DNA of 64,000 bases from Erwinia sp. HDF1-3R. GTDB lineage: Bacteria > Pseudomonadota > Gammaproteobacteria > Enterobacterales > Enterobacteriaceae. How positions within the stretch are numbered: the stretch's first letter is position 1; each line of letters opens with the position of its first letter. A program made the translations under genes and the position numbers. The stretch covers positions 3,720,001 to 3,784,000 of the forward strand of contig NZ_CP155071.1 in NCBI RefSeq assembly GCF_039621855.1. Reading direction: 5' to 3'. The notes under the pieces were generated by a model. That model saw nothing but the letters and a program-made list of their open reading frames with translations. It had not been told where the DNA came from and made no database searches. Positions 51,446-59,188 of this stretch are shown piece by piece.

Positions 51446-51910
51446 ATGGAATTTATCGCGCCACAGAAGGCGACGGCAGCGCCGGACATCATCCCCAATA
51501 ACTCATTCTGGCCGGATGTCGATCTGGCGAAGTTCCGCAGCGTCATGCGCGTTGACGGCACCGTGACGCCGGAGCGTCTGCGTCAGGTGGTGCTGACCGC
51601 AATGGCGGAGGTTAACGCGGAGCTTTATCCGTGGCGTGAGCAGCAGGAGCTTGCCGGTCATAACGGCCTGGCAGACGTTCCGGCGGAGAAGCTGGCCGGT
51701 GAGAGCGTGCGCCTGCATCACTACATGAATGCGGTTTGGTGCTGGACGCGCGCGGTGCTGAACGAGCGCTATCAGGACTTTGACGCCACCGCCTCCGCCG
51801 TGAAGCGCGGCGAAGAACTGAGTGATGCCAGCGGCGATCTCTGGCGCGATGCGCGCTGGGCCATCAGCCGCGTGCAGGGCATGCCGCACTGCACCGTGGA
51901 GCTTATCTGA
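51446..51910 (+). CDS. L: Head completion protein (P2 gpL)
   Basis: Stabilises filled heads. 154 residues; the conserved parts are FWPDVDLAKFRSVMRVDGTV, LTAMAEVNAELYPWREQQ and AVLNERYQDFDATASA. ATG 51446 with AGGAG upstream is chosen over a start at 51356 that would add 30 unconserved residues. Its stop overlaps the X start (TGATG). Confidence 0.92.
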   Translation: MEFIAPQKATAAPDIIPNNSFWPDVDLAKFRSVMRVDGTVTPERLRQVVLTAMAEVNAELYPWREQQELAGHNGLADVPAEKLAGESVRLHHYMNAVWCWTRAVLNERYQDFDATASAVKRGEELSDASGDLWRDARWAISRVQGMPHCTVELI

Positions 51911-52113
51911 TGAAAGTGCGTGCGCAGCAGTATGACACGGTGGACGCACTCTGCTGGCGTCACTACGGGCGCACGCAGGGCATGACGGAACAGGTGCTGC
52001 AGGCAAATCCGGGGCTGGCGGAGCACGGTCCCCTCTTACCGCACGGGCTGGAAGTGGAGCTGCCGGACGTGACAGCGACGGCCACCGTGCAGGCCGTCCA
52101 GCTTTGGGACTGA
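51910..52113 (+). CDS. X: Tail protein X (P2 gpX)
   Basis: 67 residues: VRAQQYDTVDALCWRHYGRT and QVLQANPGLAEHGPLLPHG, the LysM-like pattern of P2 gpX, needed for tail assembly. ATG overlaps the L stop (TGATG). Followed 3 bp later by the holin gene. Confidence 0.92.
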   Translation: MKVRAQQYDTVDALCWRHYGRTQGMTEQVLQANPGLAEHGPLLPHGLEVELPDVTATATVQAVQLWD

Positions 52114-52116
52114 ATC

Positions 52117-52329
52117 ATGTGGGAAAAAATCAGCACCTTTATCACGTGGTGCATGGCAATAGTGATGGCGTGGCTGGGTGGCATGGACCTGAAAGACATG
52201 TCCACCGTGGCCGGGGTATTCATCGGCCAGCTGATGGCGCTTATCAGCTGGTACTACAAACGCAAAACCTATCAGCTTCTGGCTAGCGGGCGCATTACGC
52301 GGAGTGAATATGAATCTGCAAACCGTTAA
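52117..52329 (+). CDS. Y: Putative holin (position of P2 gene Y)
   Basis: 70 residues with two predicted membrane segments (about 5-21 and 29-46) and a basic C-terminus (YYKRKTYQLLASGRI). The position between X and the endolysin gene K is that of the P2 holin, but the sequence is of another holin type (WCMAIVMAWLGGMDLKDMST). Forms membrane lesions that trigger lysis. Its 3' end overlaps K by 20 bp. Confidence 0.75.
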   Translation: MWEKISTFITWCMAIVMAWLGGMDLKDMSTVAGVFIGQLMALISWYYKRKTYQLLASGRITRSEYESANR

Positions 52330-52819
52330 ACGCTGCGCCGTGGGTGTGGTGCTGGCGCTGGCCGCCACGATGCCCGGTTTTCAGCAGCTGCATACCTCCG
52401 TGGAGGGGCTGCGGCTGATTGCCGACTATGAGGGCTGCCGCCTGCAGCCGTACCAGTGCAGCGCGGGAAAGTGGACCGACGGGATCGGCAACACCTCCGG
52501 CGTTGTGCCGGGTAAGTCCATCACGGAACGGCAGGCGGCGGGGAATTTCATCACCAACGTGTTACGCACTGAGGCGGCACTGGCGCGCTGCGTGGCGGTC
52601 TCCATGCCGCAGCAGGTTTATGACGCGCTGGTGTCGCTGGCGTTCAACGTTGGCACCGGCAACGTGTGCGGCTCCACGATGGTGGCGCTGCTGAAAAAGG
52701 GCCAGTGGCGCGAGGCGTGTTACCAGCTGCCGCGATGGGTGTACGTAAAGGGCGTATTCAATCAGGGGCTGGATAACCGGCGCGGGCATGAACTGGCCTG
52801 GTGCCTTAAAGGAGTCTGA
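52310..52819 (+). CDS. K: Endolysin, SAR-type lysozyme (P2 gpK position)
   Basis: Degrades peptidoglycan. 169 residues with an N-terminal signal-arrest-release-like segment (CAVGVVLALAATMPGF), then a GH24 lysozyme domain. The catalytic line reads DYEGCRLQPYQCSAGKWT: Glu, eight residues, Cys in place of the usual Asp, five residues, Thr. The E-C-T arrangement is known in some phage endolysins. ATG 52310 (GGAG 5 bp upstream) is chosen over the GTG at 52304. Overlaps the holin gene. Confidence 0.9.
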   Translation: MNLQTVKRCAVGVVLALAATMPGFQQLHTSVEGLRLIADYEGCRLQPYQCSAGKWTDGIGNTSGVVPGKSITERQAAGNFITNVLRTEAALARCVAVSMPQQVYDALVSLAFNVGTGNVCGSTMVALLKKGQWREACYQLPRWVYVKGVFNQGLDNRRGHELAWCLKGV

Positions 52820-52820
52820 A

Positions 52821-53192
52821 ATGCAGATGGTTAAAAAATGGTGGTTTACGGCGTTACTCACCGTCCTGCTGACGCTGGTCAGCATCAGTCACGGCAGCTT
52901 CGCGGGCTATCCGCTGGCGGCGCTGCTGTGGGCTGACTTCTTCGCCTGGGCCGTTATCGGGTTTTCCGGCCTGTACGCCTGCGCCCTGACCGGCGGCGAA
53001 CGTAAGCTGGTGTTTGCATGGCTGCTGAGGTTTGCGCAGCTGGCTGACCGCGTGTCGCTCAGATGGTATCACCGCGTATTTATTGCGGTGGTGATGTGGG
53101 ACACGGGCTGGAAGCTGGCGGCATTTGCCGGTATTCATGCGGTTTTTTATCGCCGGATGATCAGGTCTGAACTTGAACGGGCGGCAGCATGA
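52821..53192 (+). CDS. Membrane protein at the lysA position
   Basis: 123 residues with three predicted membrane segments (about 8-27, 35-58 and 85-110) and WWFTALLTVLLTLVSISHG at the start. It lies between the endolysin and the spanin genes, where P2 has lysA (antiholin-like, timing of lysis), but I see no clear sequence match to LysA. ATG 52821 with GGAG 6 bp upstream; the stop overlaps the lysB start (ATGA). Confidence 0.6.
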   Translation: MQMVKKWWFTALLTVLLTLVSISHGSFAGYPLAALLWADFFAWAVIGFSGLYACALTGGERKLVFAWLLRFAQLADRVSLRWYHRVFIAVVMWDTGWKLAAFAGIHAVFYRRMIRSELERAAA

Positions 53193-53617
53193 TTCGGGTA
53201 CTGATCGCCATCGTGCTGATCCTCATGGTCATCACCGGCGTGCAGTCTTACCGGCTGAGCAGCGCCCACGGCAGAATCAATGCGCAGCAGACCACCATTG
53301 CGGGCCAGGGCAAAAAGCTGAGCCAGAAAAACAGCCAGCTGATTGCCCTGAATATCCTTACGCAGACCAGCAGCCAGGCGCAGACGCAGCTTTACGCCGC
53401 CGCCGAACGCAACGGTCAGCTGCTGCGTGACCGGCAGCGAAAGATTGAGGAGCTGAAACGTGAAAATGAAGACCTGCGCCGCTGGAGTGATACCACTCTG
53501 CCTGATCCTGTTGTCCGGCTGCACCAGCGACCGGCCCTCTCAGGAGGTGAATCTTACCGTCAGTGGCTGTCCGAAAATCACCCGCTGCCAGCTGGACCCG
53601 GCAGCGCCGCGCACTAA
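53189..53617 (+). CDS. lysB: Inner-membrane spanin LysB (Rz-like)
   Basis: 142 residues: N-terminal membrane anchor (RVLIAIVLILMVITGVQ), then a long periplasmic coiled coil (LSQKNSQLIAL, RDRQRKIEELKRENEDLRRW) ending in DTTLPDPVVRLHQRPAL, the P2 LysB C-terminal signature. Works with LysC to disrupt the outer membrane. lysC starts inside it in another frame. Confidence 0.9.
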   Translation: MIRVLIAIVLILMVITGVQSYRLSSAHGRINAQQTTIAGQGKKLSQKNSQLIALNILTQTSSQAQTQLYAAAERNGQLLRDRQRKIEELKRENEDLRRWSDTTLPDPVVRLHQRPALSGGESYRQWLSENHPLPAGPGSAAH

Positions 53618-53705
53618 CGGCGACCTTCTGGCCCTGCTGGACGAAACGGAGGCCGCCTGGGCGGCATGTGCCGGTAAGGTCGATACCATCATCAGCTGTC
53701 AGTAA
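53466..53705 (+). CDS. lysC: Outer-membrane spanin lipoprotein LysC (Rz1-like), embedded in lysB
   Basis: 79 residues in a different frame, overlapping the last 152 bp of lysB. Lipoprotein signal with lipobox LLSGC followed by a short periplasmic part containing SGCPKITRCQL. ATG 53466 is used; the GTG at 53460 is possible. This nested arrangement is typical of Rz/Rz1 and P2 lysB/lysC. Confidence 0.85.
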   Translation: MKTCAAGVIPLCLILLSGCTSDRPSQEVNLTVSGCPKITRCQLDPAAPRTNGDLLALLDETEAAWAACAGKVDTIISCQ

Positions 53706-53712
53706 AAAGACG

Positions 53713-54144
53713 ATGAACAAGCCGCAGCCCTTACGCAGCGCACTGAATAAGTCGGTCCCCTACGTTGCCGAAAACCCGGACTGCCTGCACCTGTTCGTGG
53801 ACAGCGGCCAGCTGGTCGCCACGTCCGCCGCGTCCCTGTTGTGGGAGTATCGCTACACGCTGAACGTGGTGATCACCGACTTCACCGGCGACCAGAATCT
53901 ACTGATGGCCCCGGTGCTTTTGTGGCTGCGGGAAAACCAGCCCGACGCGCTGCAGAACAGCGAGGCGCGAGAAAAGCTGTTTTCGTTTGAGGTCGATATT
54001 CTGGCAAATGACCGCTGTGACATCAGCATGGACCTGAAGCTGACCGAGCGCGTGATAGCGACGGTTGAGAACGGCAAGGCACATATCGAAGCGGTACCGG
54101 AGCCGGACGCGCCGGAGGAATTCTGGACGGTGAAGCATGGCTGA
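53713..54144 (+). CDS. R: Tail completion protein (P2 gpR)
   Basis: 143 residues (P2 gpR 155): PLRSALNKSVPYVAENPDCL, HLFVDSGQLVAT, RYTLNVVITDFTGDQNLL and FEVDILANDRCDISMDLKLT. Completes tail assembly. ATG 53713 is chosen; a longer reading from 53563 would overlap lysC. Overlaps S by 8 bp. Confidence 0.93.
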   Translation: MNKPQPLRSALNKSVPYVAENPDCLHLFVDSGQLVATSAASLLWEYRYTLNVVITDFTGDQNLLMAPVLLWLRENQPDALQNSEAREKLFSFEVDILANDRCDISMDLKLTERVIATVENGKAHIEAVPEPDAPEEFWTVKHG

Positions 54145-54583
54145 ACTGCATGAAGTGGATGCCTGGCTGGCTGCGCTTCTCTCACAGCTGGAACCGGCAG
54201 CCCGGAAAAAGATGCTGCGCGAGGTGGCACACGACGTGCGCAGCATTCAGCAGGCAAACATCACCGCGCAGCGTTCCCCGGACGGCACCACATGGGAGCC
54301 GCGCCGCGTCAGCGCCCGCAGCAAAAAGGGGCGCATCCGTCGCGGCATGTTCGCAAAGCTGAAAACGGCAAAGTATCTGAAGGCGCAGGCGAATGCAGAC
54401 GCTGCTGATGTTGCCTTTGTTCCGGGAGTGCAGCGGCTGGCCCGCGTTCACCACTACGGCCTGCGCGACCGGGTAAGCCGTCGCGGACCGATGGTGAAAT
54501 ATGCTGAGCGTTCTTTACTTGGGTTTGGTGAAGACACTATGTTATCAATTCATGCTCTACTGTTAAGCTGGCTCAATTCTTGA
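54137..54583 (+). CDS. S: Tail completion protein (P2 gpS)
   Basis: 148 residues (P2 gpS 150): LLSQLEPAARKKMLREVAHD, IQQANITAQRSPDGTTWEPR and GMFAKLKTAKYLKAQAN, then HHYGLRDRVSRRGP. The last ~25 residues (after AERSLLGF) match less well, and the DNA becomes AT-rich there, next to the cargo gene insertion. Its stop codon lies inside a terminator hairpin. Confidence 0.92.
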   Translation: MAELHEVDAWLAALLSQLEPAARKKMLREVAHDVRSIQQANITAQRSPDGTTWEPRRVSARSKKGRIRRGMFAKLKTAKYLKAQANADAADVAFVPGVQRLARVHHYGLRDRVSRRGPMVKYAERSLLGFGEDTMLSIHALLLSWLNS

Positions 54584-54592
54584 GCCAGCTTT
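54565..54592. terminator. Terminator overlapping the end of S
   Basis: A 12-bp perfect stem (54565-54576 with 54580-54591, TTC loop) contains the S stop codon and is followed by TTTAAATA. It separates the late operon from the convergent OLD-family gene and can serve both. Confidence 0.7.
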
Positions 54593-54605
54593 AAATATCA
54601 GCTAA

Positions 54606-56567
54606 TTATTCAACTTTTCCAAAGTACCTAATTTCATCATGAAGCCCCTTATCTTTAGCCCAATTGCAAACGTGATCTTGCAGAGCTTCAAGGTAATCGG
54701 ATTCCTCAATAAATAACGAGGAATCAATACAATCATGATCATCACCTTCAATTAAGTCCCTTAAAAGCTTTTGAACTTTCAACTTTAATTCCGGATCTGT
54801 TTTTATTTTTGTAAACGCATTTAATGGTTTGTCCTTACTTTCTTCATCACCATCAAGAAAGCGCTCAAAATCAGGAATGCTGACACGGTGCCTAACGATT
54901 AAACCATTTTTCCTAGAATCAAGAATTGCATTTCTTATCTTTTCATTTTCAGTCCACATGCCATTTTTGTTTCCTTTTTTATTAAACGGCGAGTCACAGT
55001 CGTGTATCATACTGAAATGAATTTTAAAGTGATTCATAACCTTAATCAAAGGCGTTAGAATGGATTTCCCTCGCGCTCTTATGATTGTTACTTTATCTAA
55101 TATATCATGCTTTTCATCAATAATTGCTGCTATAAATGCAGCATGCTCTGTATCACCCTCAACTATGATTGGGAATGAGCCAAAAAATATTTCAGACAAG
55201 CTAGGGTCAATTTGTTGTAAGGCATGTAACCTTGATTTTTCATCTCCAACAAAAGTGACATTTTCTGACTGGTAAGTTCTAACAGTAACATCTTTTTCTT
55301 TACCTTGACTTTTCTCAAGACGAATAATGGTTGTGTGGTCTTCAAATGGATTTATGAAATATGGAGAATGTGTAGTCATAATAACTTGCCAATCCGGATT
55401 TTCAGCAAGATTATAAAGATGTCTTTGTGCTGCCTTTGCTGCAAGAGGATGTAAAGCATTTTCAGGCTCGTCAATTAATAGTAAGTAGCCAGGCAGAGCT
55501 GGATCCTCCTCATCAACTGGTATAGCTGAACCTTCATCATGTTGCTTTGTTAGAGCTGATAGGACATTTTCTCGAGCAGAGATTTCATGGATTCTTTCAG
55601 CCTTAATGCTTTTTTTAACTTTTTCTTTTTCCAATGCAGCTAATTCATCACACAATTTTTTCCTGTAACTCACTCTAATCTCGGATTCACGCTCAAGTTG
55701 GTTGTGTACCTGTAACATAGCCCAGAAAAGAGCCCTTCTTGCCCCTGTGCCTTGCTGACTAAGGGTTGTATTTAAATCTCCATCTTGGATCGTTATTCCT
55801 GAGCCAGTTTTCACTAACTTTTCAGTATCAATGATCATTGGGCCTGATTGAATGTTTAAAGAAACACTTAACTCAGGAAAAACACTTTTAAATCCATCAG
55901 TAACTTGTTGAGATATATTATTAAAGCCGTCCTGATGAGATTGTGTGGCTTGATTTATATGTTCTGAAATGGATTTTATAGCATTCGTTAATTTTGATTC
56001 TGCTTCTGACTTTTCTAAGTTGAGTTTATCTATTAAAGGTTGCAGAGCTAACGATAATAATGTTTTCTCGGTTTTTTCTGCATCGTCGAGTGAGCCAACT
56101 CTTATTGCTCTAGGGAGTCTTGATTTAAAAACATTATCAAGCCCTCCCGCCTTTTTATCCTCGGACCAACCTCCATTCCCGTTCTCACCACCTTTAGGGT
56201 GCCAGGTTGTCCTAACAGCCTTATAATCGGGTGGTAACCATTGCCATCTACTACGAACAATTTTAAGATCTCCGTCAATAATTTTCCATTCGCTATTGAT
56301 ATTGGCAATATTTTCAGGGATATGTATATCTAATATTATTTCAGAGGGAGAATCACTTTTTGCCAGTAAAGACCTATCTCGTGAAGCTATGAAGGGTTCG
56401 TCTCCGCGAGCTAGCTCATATGCTCTTAGTACAGTTGTTTTGCCAGCATTGTTTTTTCCTACAAGACAAACAACTCTATCAAGTGATATTTTTACCGGTT
56501 TCTCTCCTATACAGCCGATATTTCTGACTGTCAGACTCAATAGTTTGGAACGATTCGATGTGTTCAA
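54606..56567 (-). CDS. OLD-family AAA ATPase with TOPRIM nuclease domain (prophage cargo)
   Basis: About 653 residues. N-terminal ABC-type ATPase: Walker A GKNNAGKTT (about 37), a coiled-coil insertion, signature LSQQGTGARR (about 270), Walker B YLLLIDEPENALHP (about 362) and H-loop TTHSPYFINP. C-terminal TOPRIM: PIIVEGDTEHAAF (Glu, about 470) and MIHDCDSP (Asp). P2 Old is the founding member, a nuclease that excludes lambda and kills recBC cells. No GajB/UvrD partner is adjacent, so this is class 1. The TTG start at 56567 follows a perfect GGAGGTG; an ATG at 56582 overlaps that ribosome binding site. Confidence 0.88.
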   Translation of the reverse strand: MNTSNRSKLLSLTVRNIGCIGEKPVKISLDRVVCLVGKNNAGKTTVLRAYELARGDEPFIASRDRSLLAKSDSPSEIILDIHIPENIANINSEWKIIDGDLKIVRSRWQWLPPDYKAVRTTWHPKGGENGNGGWSEDKKAGGLDNVFKSRLPRAIRVGSLDDAEKTEKTLLSLALQPLIDKLNLEKSEAESKLTNAIKSISEHINQATQSHQDGFNNISQQVTDGFKSVFPELSVSLNIQSGPMIIDTEKLVKTGSGITIQDGDLNTTLSQQGTGARRALFWAMLQVHNQLERESEIRVSYRKKLCDELAALEKEKVKKSIKAERIHEISARENVLSALTKQHDEGSAIPVDEEDPALPGYLLLIDEPENALHPLAAKAAQRHLYNLAENPDWQVIMTTHSPYFINPFEDHTTIIRLEKSQGKEKDVTVRTYQSENVTFVGDEKSRLHALQQIDPSLSEIFFGSFPIIVEGDTEHAAFIAAIIDEKHDILDKVTIIRARGKSILTPLIKVMNHFKIHFSMIHDCDSPFNKKGNKNGMWTENEKIRNAILDSRKNGLIVRHRVSIPDFERFLDGDEESKDKPLNAFTKIKTDPELKLKVQKLLRDLIEGDDHDCIDSSLFIEESDYLEALQDHVCNWAKDKGLHDEIRYFGKVE

Positions 56568-56681
56568 TTTATACACCTCCATAGATAAATTTCTCTAATC
56601 AATAGCGCACTATGCAGTAATTTATTAGGAATTGTCCACTTGTAATTTAAGCTGTTACTAAATTTGGTAGTTTTACTGTTT

Positions 56682-56701
56682 TTGTGTAGAACTTCACACA
56701 A
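56682..56701 (+). promoter_or_regulatory. Ogr-type late promoter box upstream of V
   Basis: TTGT-N12-ACAA, identical in form to the O/P and FI boxes, 46 bp before the V start. With the usual -55 position the transcript would begin at about the V start codon, so the leader would be very short. Confidence 0.75.
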
Positions 56702-56747
56702 TTAGTCAGAATGTTATGCAACCCCCTTTGCTGGCAATATATGGCAC

Positions 56748-57326
56748 ATGAGCATTCAATTAACCGAAATCATGCGCCTTATCACCAACCTGATCCGCAC
56801 CGGCATTGTGTCCGAAGTGGACCCGGTGAACTGGCTGTGCCGGGTGAAAACGGGCGACCTCGAAACTAACTGGATTAAGTGGCTCACCCTGCGCGCCGGT
56901 AATACACGCACATGGTGGAAGCCCACCGTCGGGGAACAGGTCGTGCTGCTGAGCCTGGACGGCAATCTTGAAACCGCTTTTGCGCTGCCCGCCATTTATT
57001 CCGAAGCCTTCCCGCCGCCTGACTATTCAGAAGACGGCACCACTACCGTGTTTAAGGACGGCGGCTGGTTTCAGTACGAGCCGGAAACCGGCCAGTTGCT
57101 GATAAAGGACATCAGAAGCGTGCGCATTGAAGCGGCAGACGGCATTCAGCTGATTACCGATGCGCTGGGAATAGAGGCCAGCCAGACACGGATTAACGGT
57201 GACACCACGATGAACGGCGATGTGACCCACGGCGGCGGCTCAATGAGTTCTAACGGCGTGATTGCTGATAAGCACTTACACAACAAAGTTAAGTGTGGCA
57301 GCGATTCGTCAGGAGGCCCGCAATGA
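56748..57326 (+). CDS. V: Baseplate spike protein (P2 gpV)
   Basis: 192 residues forming the membrane-piercing spike. OB-fold part: LIRTGIVSEVDPVNWLCRVK, WIKWLTLRAGNTRTWWKPTV, GEQVVLLSLDGNLETAFALP; C-terminal beta-helix and the metal-binding tip HLHNKVKCGSDSSGG (P2: HKHPGDSGG). ATG 56748 has no clear ribosome binding site. Its stop overlaps W (ATGA). Confidence 0.93.
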   Translation: MSIQLTEIMRLITNLIRTGIVSEVDPVNWLCRVKTGDLETNWIKWLTLRAGNTRTWWKPTVGEQVVLLSLDGNLETAFALPAIYSEAFPPPDYSEDGTTTVFKDGGWFQYEPETGQLLIKDIRSVRIEAADGIQLITDALGIEASQTRINGDTTMNGDVTHGGGSMSSNGVIADKHLHNKVKCGSDSSGGPQ

Positions 57327-57679
57327 TGTACCTCGGCATGAACCGCGACATCGGCGAAGCTATCACCGACATCGATCACATCCGGCAGAGCGTGCGCGAC
57401 ATCCTGATCACCCCTGAAAGCAGCCGAATCGCCCGGCGTGATTACGGTTCGCTGCTGTCGGTACTGATTGACCAGCCGCAGAACGACGTGATCCGCCTGC
57501 AGGTAATGGCGGCGGTGTATGTTGCCATCAGCCGCTGGGAACCTCGCGTGAGGCTGAGCACCGTAAACCTTACCAGCGACTTTGACGGCTCTATGGTGGT
57601 TGAGCTGACCGCCCAGCGGGATGACGGTTCGCCGGTTGCTATGTCTGTACCAACGGGGGTGAACAGTGGCAGTAATTGA
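57323..57679 (+). CDS. W: Baseplate protein (P2 gpW)
   Basis: 118 residues, gp25-like: MYLGMNRDIGEAITDIDHIR, QSVRDILITPESSRIARRDY and GSLLSVLIDQPQND. Forms the baseplate wedge. ATG 57323 overlaps the V stop and has AGGAGG upstream; overlaps J by 14 bp. Confidence 0.95.
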   Translation: MMYLGMNRDIGEAITDIDHIRQSVRDILITPESSRIARRDYGSLLSVLIDQPQNDVIRLQVMAAVYVAISRWEPRVRLSTVNLTSDFDGSMVVELTAQRDDGSPVAMSVPTGVNSGSN

Positions 57680-58580
57680 CCTTTCCCAACTGCCCGCACC
57701 GCAGATTATTGGGGTGCCGGACTTTGAATCGCTGCTGGCTGAGCGCAAAGAGGCGCTGATTGCACTTTATCCGACGGATCAACAGGCCGCCATGCGCCGC
57801 GTGCTGGCGCTGGAGTCTGAGCCGATTGTGAAAAGCCTGCAGGAAAACACCTACCGCGAAATCCTGCTGCGCCAGCGCATTAACGAGGCGGCGCAGGCGG
57901 TGATGGTGGCCTACGCCATCGGCAGCGATCTGGACCAGCAGGCCGCGCGCAATAACGTGAAGCGCCTGATCATTACACCTGCGAATCCCGATGCGGTGCC
58001 GCCGGTGGATGCGGTAATGGAATCGGACGATGCGCTGCGCGTCCGCGTGCCGGAGGCGTTTGAGGGGCTGAGCGTGGCCGGACCGACGGGCGCATATGAG
58101 TTTCACGCTAAAAGCGCCGATGGCCGGGTGCAGGACGTGTCCGCCATCAGCCCGTCACCGGCGACAGTACTGATCACTGTCCTGAGCCGCGAAGACGATG
58201 GCACGGCGGCACCTGATTTGCTGACTACAGTGAATACCGCTCTAAGCGCCGACAGCGTGCGACCGGTTGCCGACCGTGTGACGGTTCAGGGGACGACCAT
58301 TCGCAACTACAGCGTTAAGGCTAGGCTACACCTGTTCGATGGTGTGGCCGCCGGTCCATGCCTTGAGGCGGCAAACGCTAATCTGGCTGCTTACCTTACC
58401 GAACAGAAAAAGCTGGGGCGCAGCGTGCGGCGTGAGTCCTACGGAGCGGTGATGCGCGTGGCCGGTGTGGACTGGGTGGAAATCACCGAACCGGCGGAGG
58501 ACATCATTATGGACCGCACACAGGCGGGTTACTGCACCGGTACGGACATTTCCGTGGCGGGCGATCTGGGGGTGACATGA
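57666..58580 (+). CDS. J: Baseplate protein (P2 gpJ)
   Basis: 304 residues, the P2 gpJ/Mu gp47 family: PAPQIIGVPDFESLLAERKE, DQQAAMRRVLALESEPIVKS, LLRQRINEAAQAVMVAYA and EGLSVAGPTGAYEFHAKSA. Wedge component. Starts at GTG 57666 inside the end of W; the stop overlaps the I start (ATGA). Confidence 0.95.
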   Translation: MAVIDLSQLPAPQIIGVPDFESLLAERKEALIALYPTDQQAAMRRVLALESEPIVKSLQENTYREILLRQRINEAAQAVMVAYAIGSDLDQQAARNNVKRLIITPANPDAVPPVDAVMESDDALRVRVPEAFEGLSVAGPTGAYEFHAKSADGRVQDVSAISPSPATVLITVLSREDDGTAAPDLLTTVNTALSADSVRPVADRVTVQGTTIRNYSVKARLHLFDGVAAGPCLEAANANLAAYLTEQKKLGRSVRRESYGAVMRVAGVDWVEITEPAEDIIMDRTQAGYCTGTDISVAGDLGVT

Positions 58581-59188
58581 GCAACAGCAGCCTGATGCCG
58601 CCCGGTTCATCTGCGCTGGAGCGCCGCCTGGTACGGGCGTGCAGCGGGATTTCCGGGCTGAACGTGCCGCTGCGCGACCTGTGGAACCCGGCCACCTGCC
58701 CGGTGAGCTTTCTGCCTTATCTGGCTTGGGCCTTCTCGGTGGACCGCTGGGACGAAAGCTGGGCTGAGAGCGTCAAACGGCAGGTGGTGAGCGATGCGTT
58801 TTATATTCATCAGCACAAAGGCACTATCAGCGCCATCCGCCGCGTAGTGGAGCCGTTCGGCTTCCTGATCCGGGTAATTGAGTGGTGGAAAACCAATGAG
58901 CCGCCCGGCACGTTCCGGCTGGATATTGGCGTGCAGGACCAGGGCATTACTGAAGAAACCTATCAGGAGCTTGAGCGGCTGATCAGCGATGCAAAACCCT
59001 GCAGCCGTCACCTGCTGGGAATGTCCATTAACCTGCAGGTCAGCGGCGAAACACGCATGGCAGCAGTCAGCTATGACGGTGATGACCTGACCGTTTACCC
59101 GTACACCCCGGAAATTATCTCCGTCAGCGGCGCGGCTTATGGCGGCGCGGCGGTACAAGTTATTGACCTGATGGAAGTGGGACCATGA
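58577..59188 (+). CDS. I: Tail protein/baseplate wedge (P2 gpI)
   Basis: 203 residues: LMPPGSSALERRLVRACSGI, PVSFLPYLAWAFSVDRWDES and QHKGTISAIRRVVEPFGFL, the P2 gpI core; links baseplate to the tail fibre. ATGA overlaps at both ends (J before, H after) show tight coupling. Confidence 0.95.
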   Translation: MSNSSLMPPGSSALERRLVRACSGISGLNVPLRDLWNPATCPVSFLPYLAWAFSVDRWDESWAESVKRQVVSDAFYIHQHKGTISAIRRVVEPFGFLIRVIEWWKTNEPPGTFRLDIGVQDQGITEETYQELERLISDAKPCSRHLLGMSINLQVSGETRMAAVSYDGDDLTVYPYTPEIISVSGAAYGGAAVQVIDLMEVGP

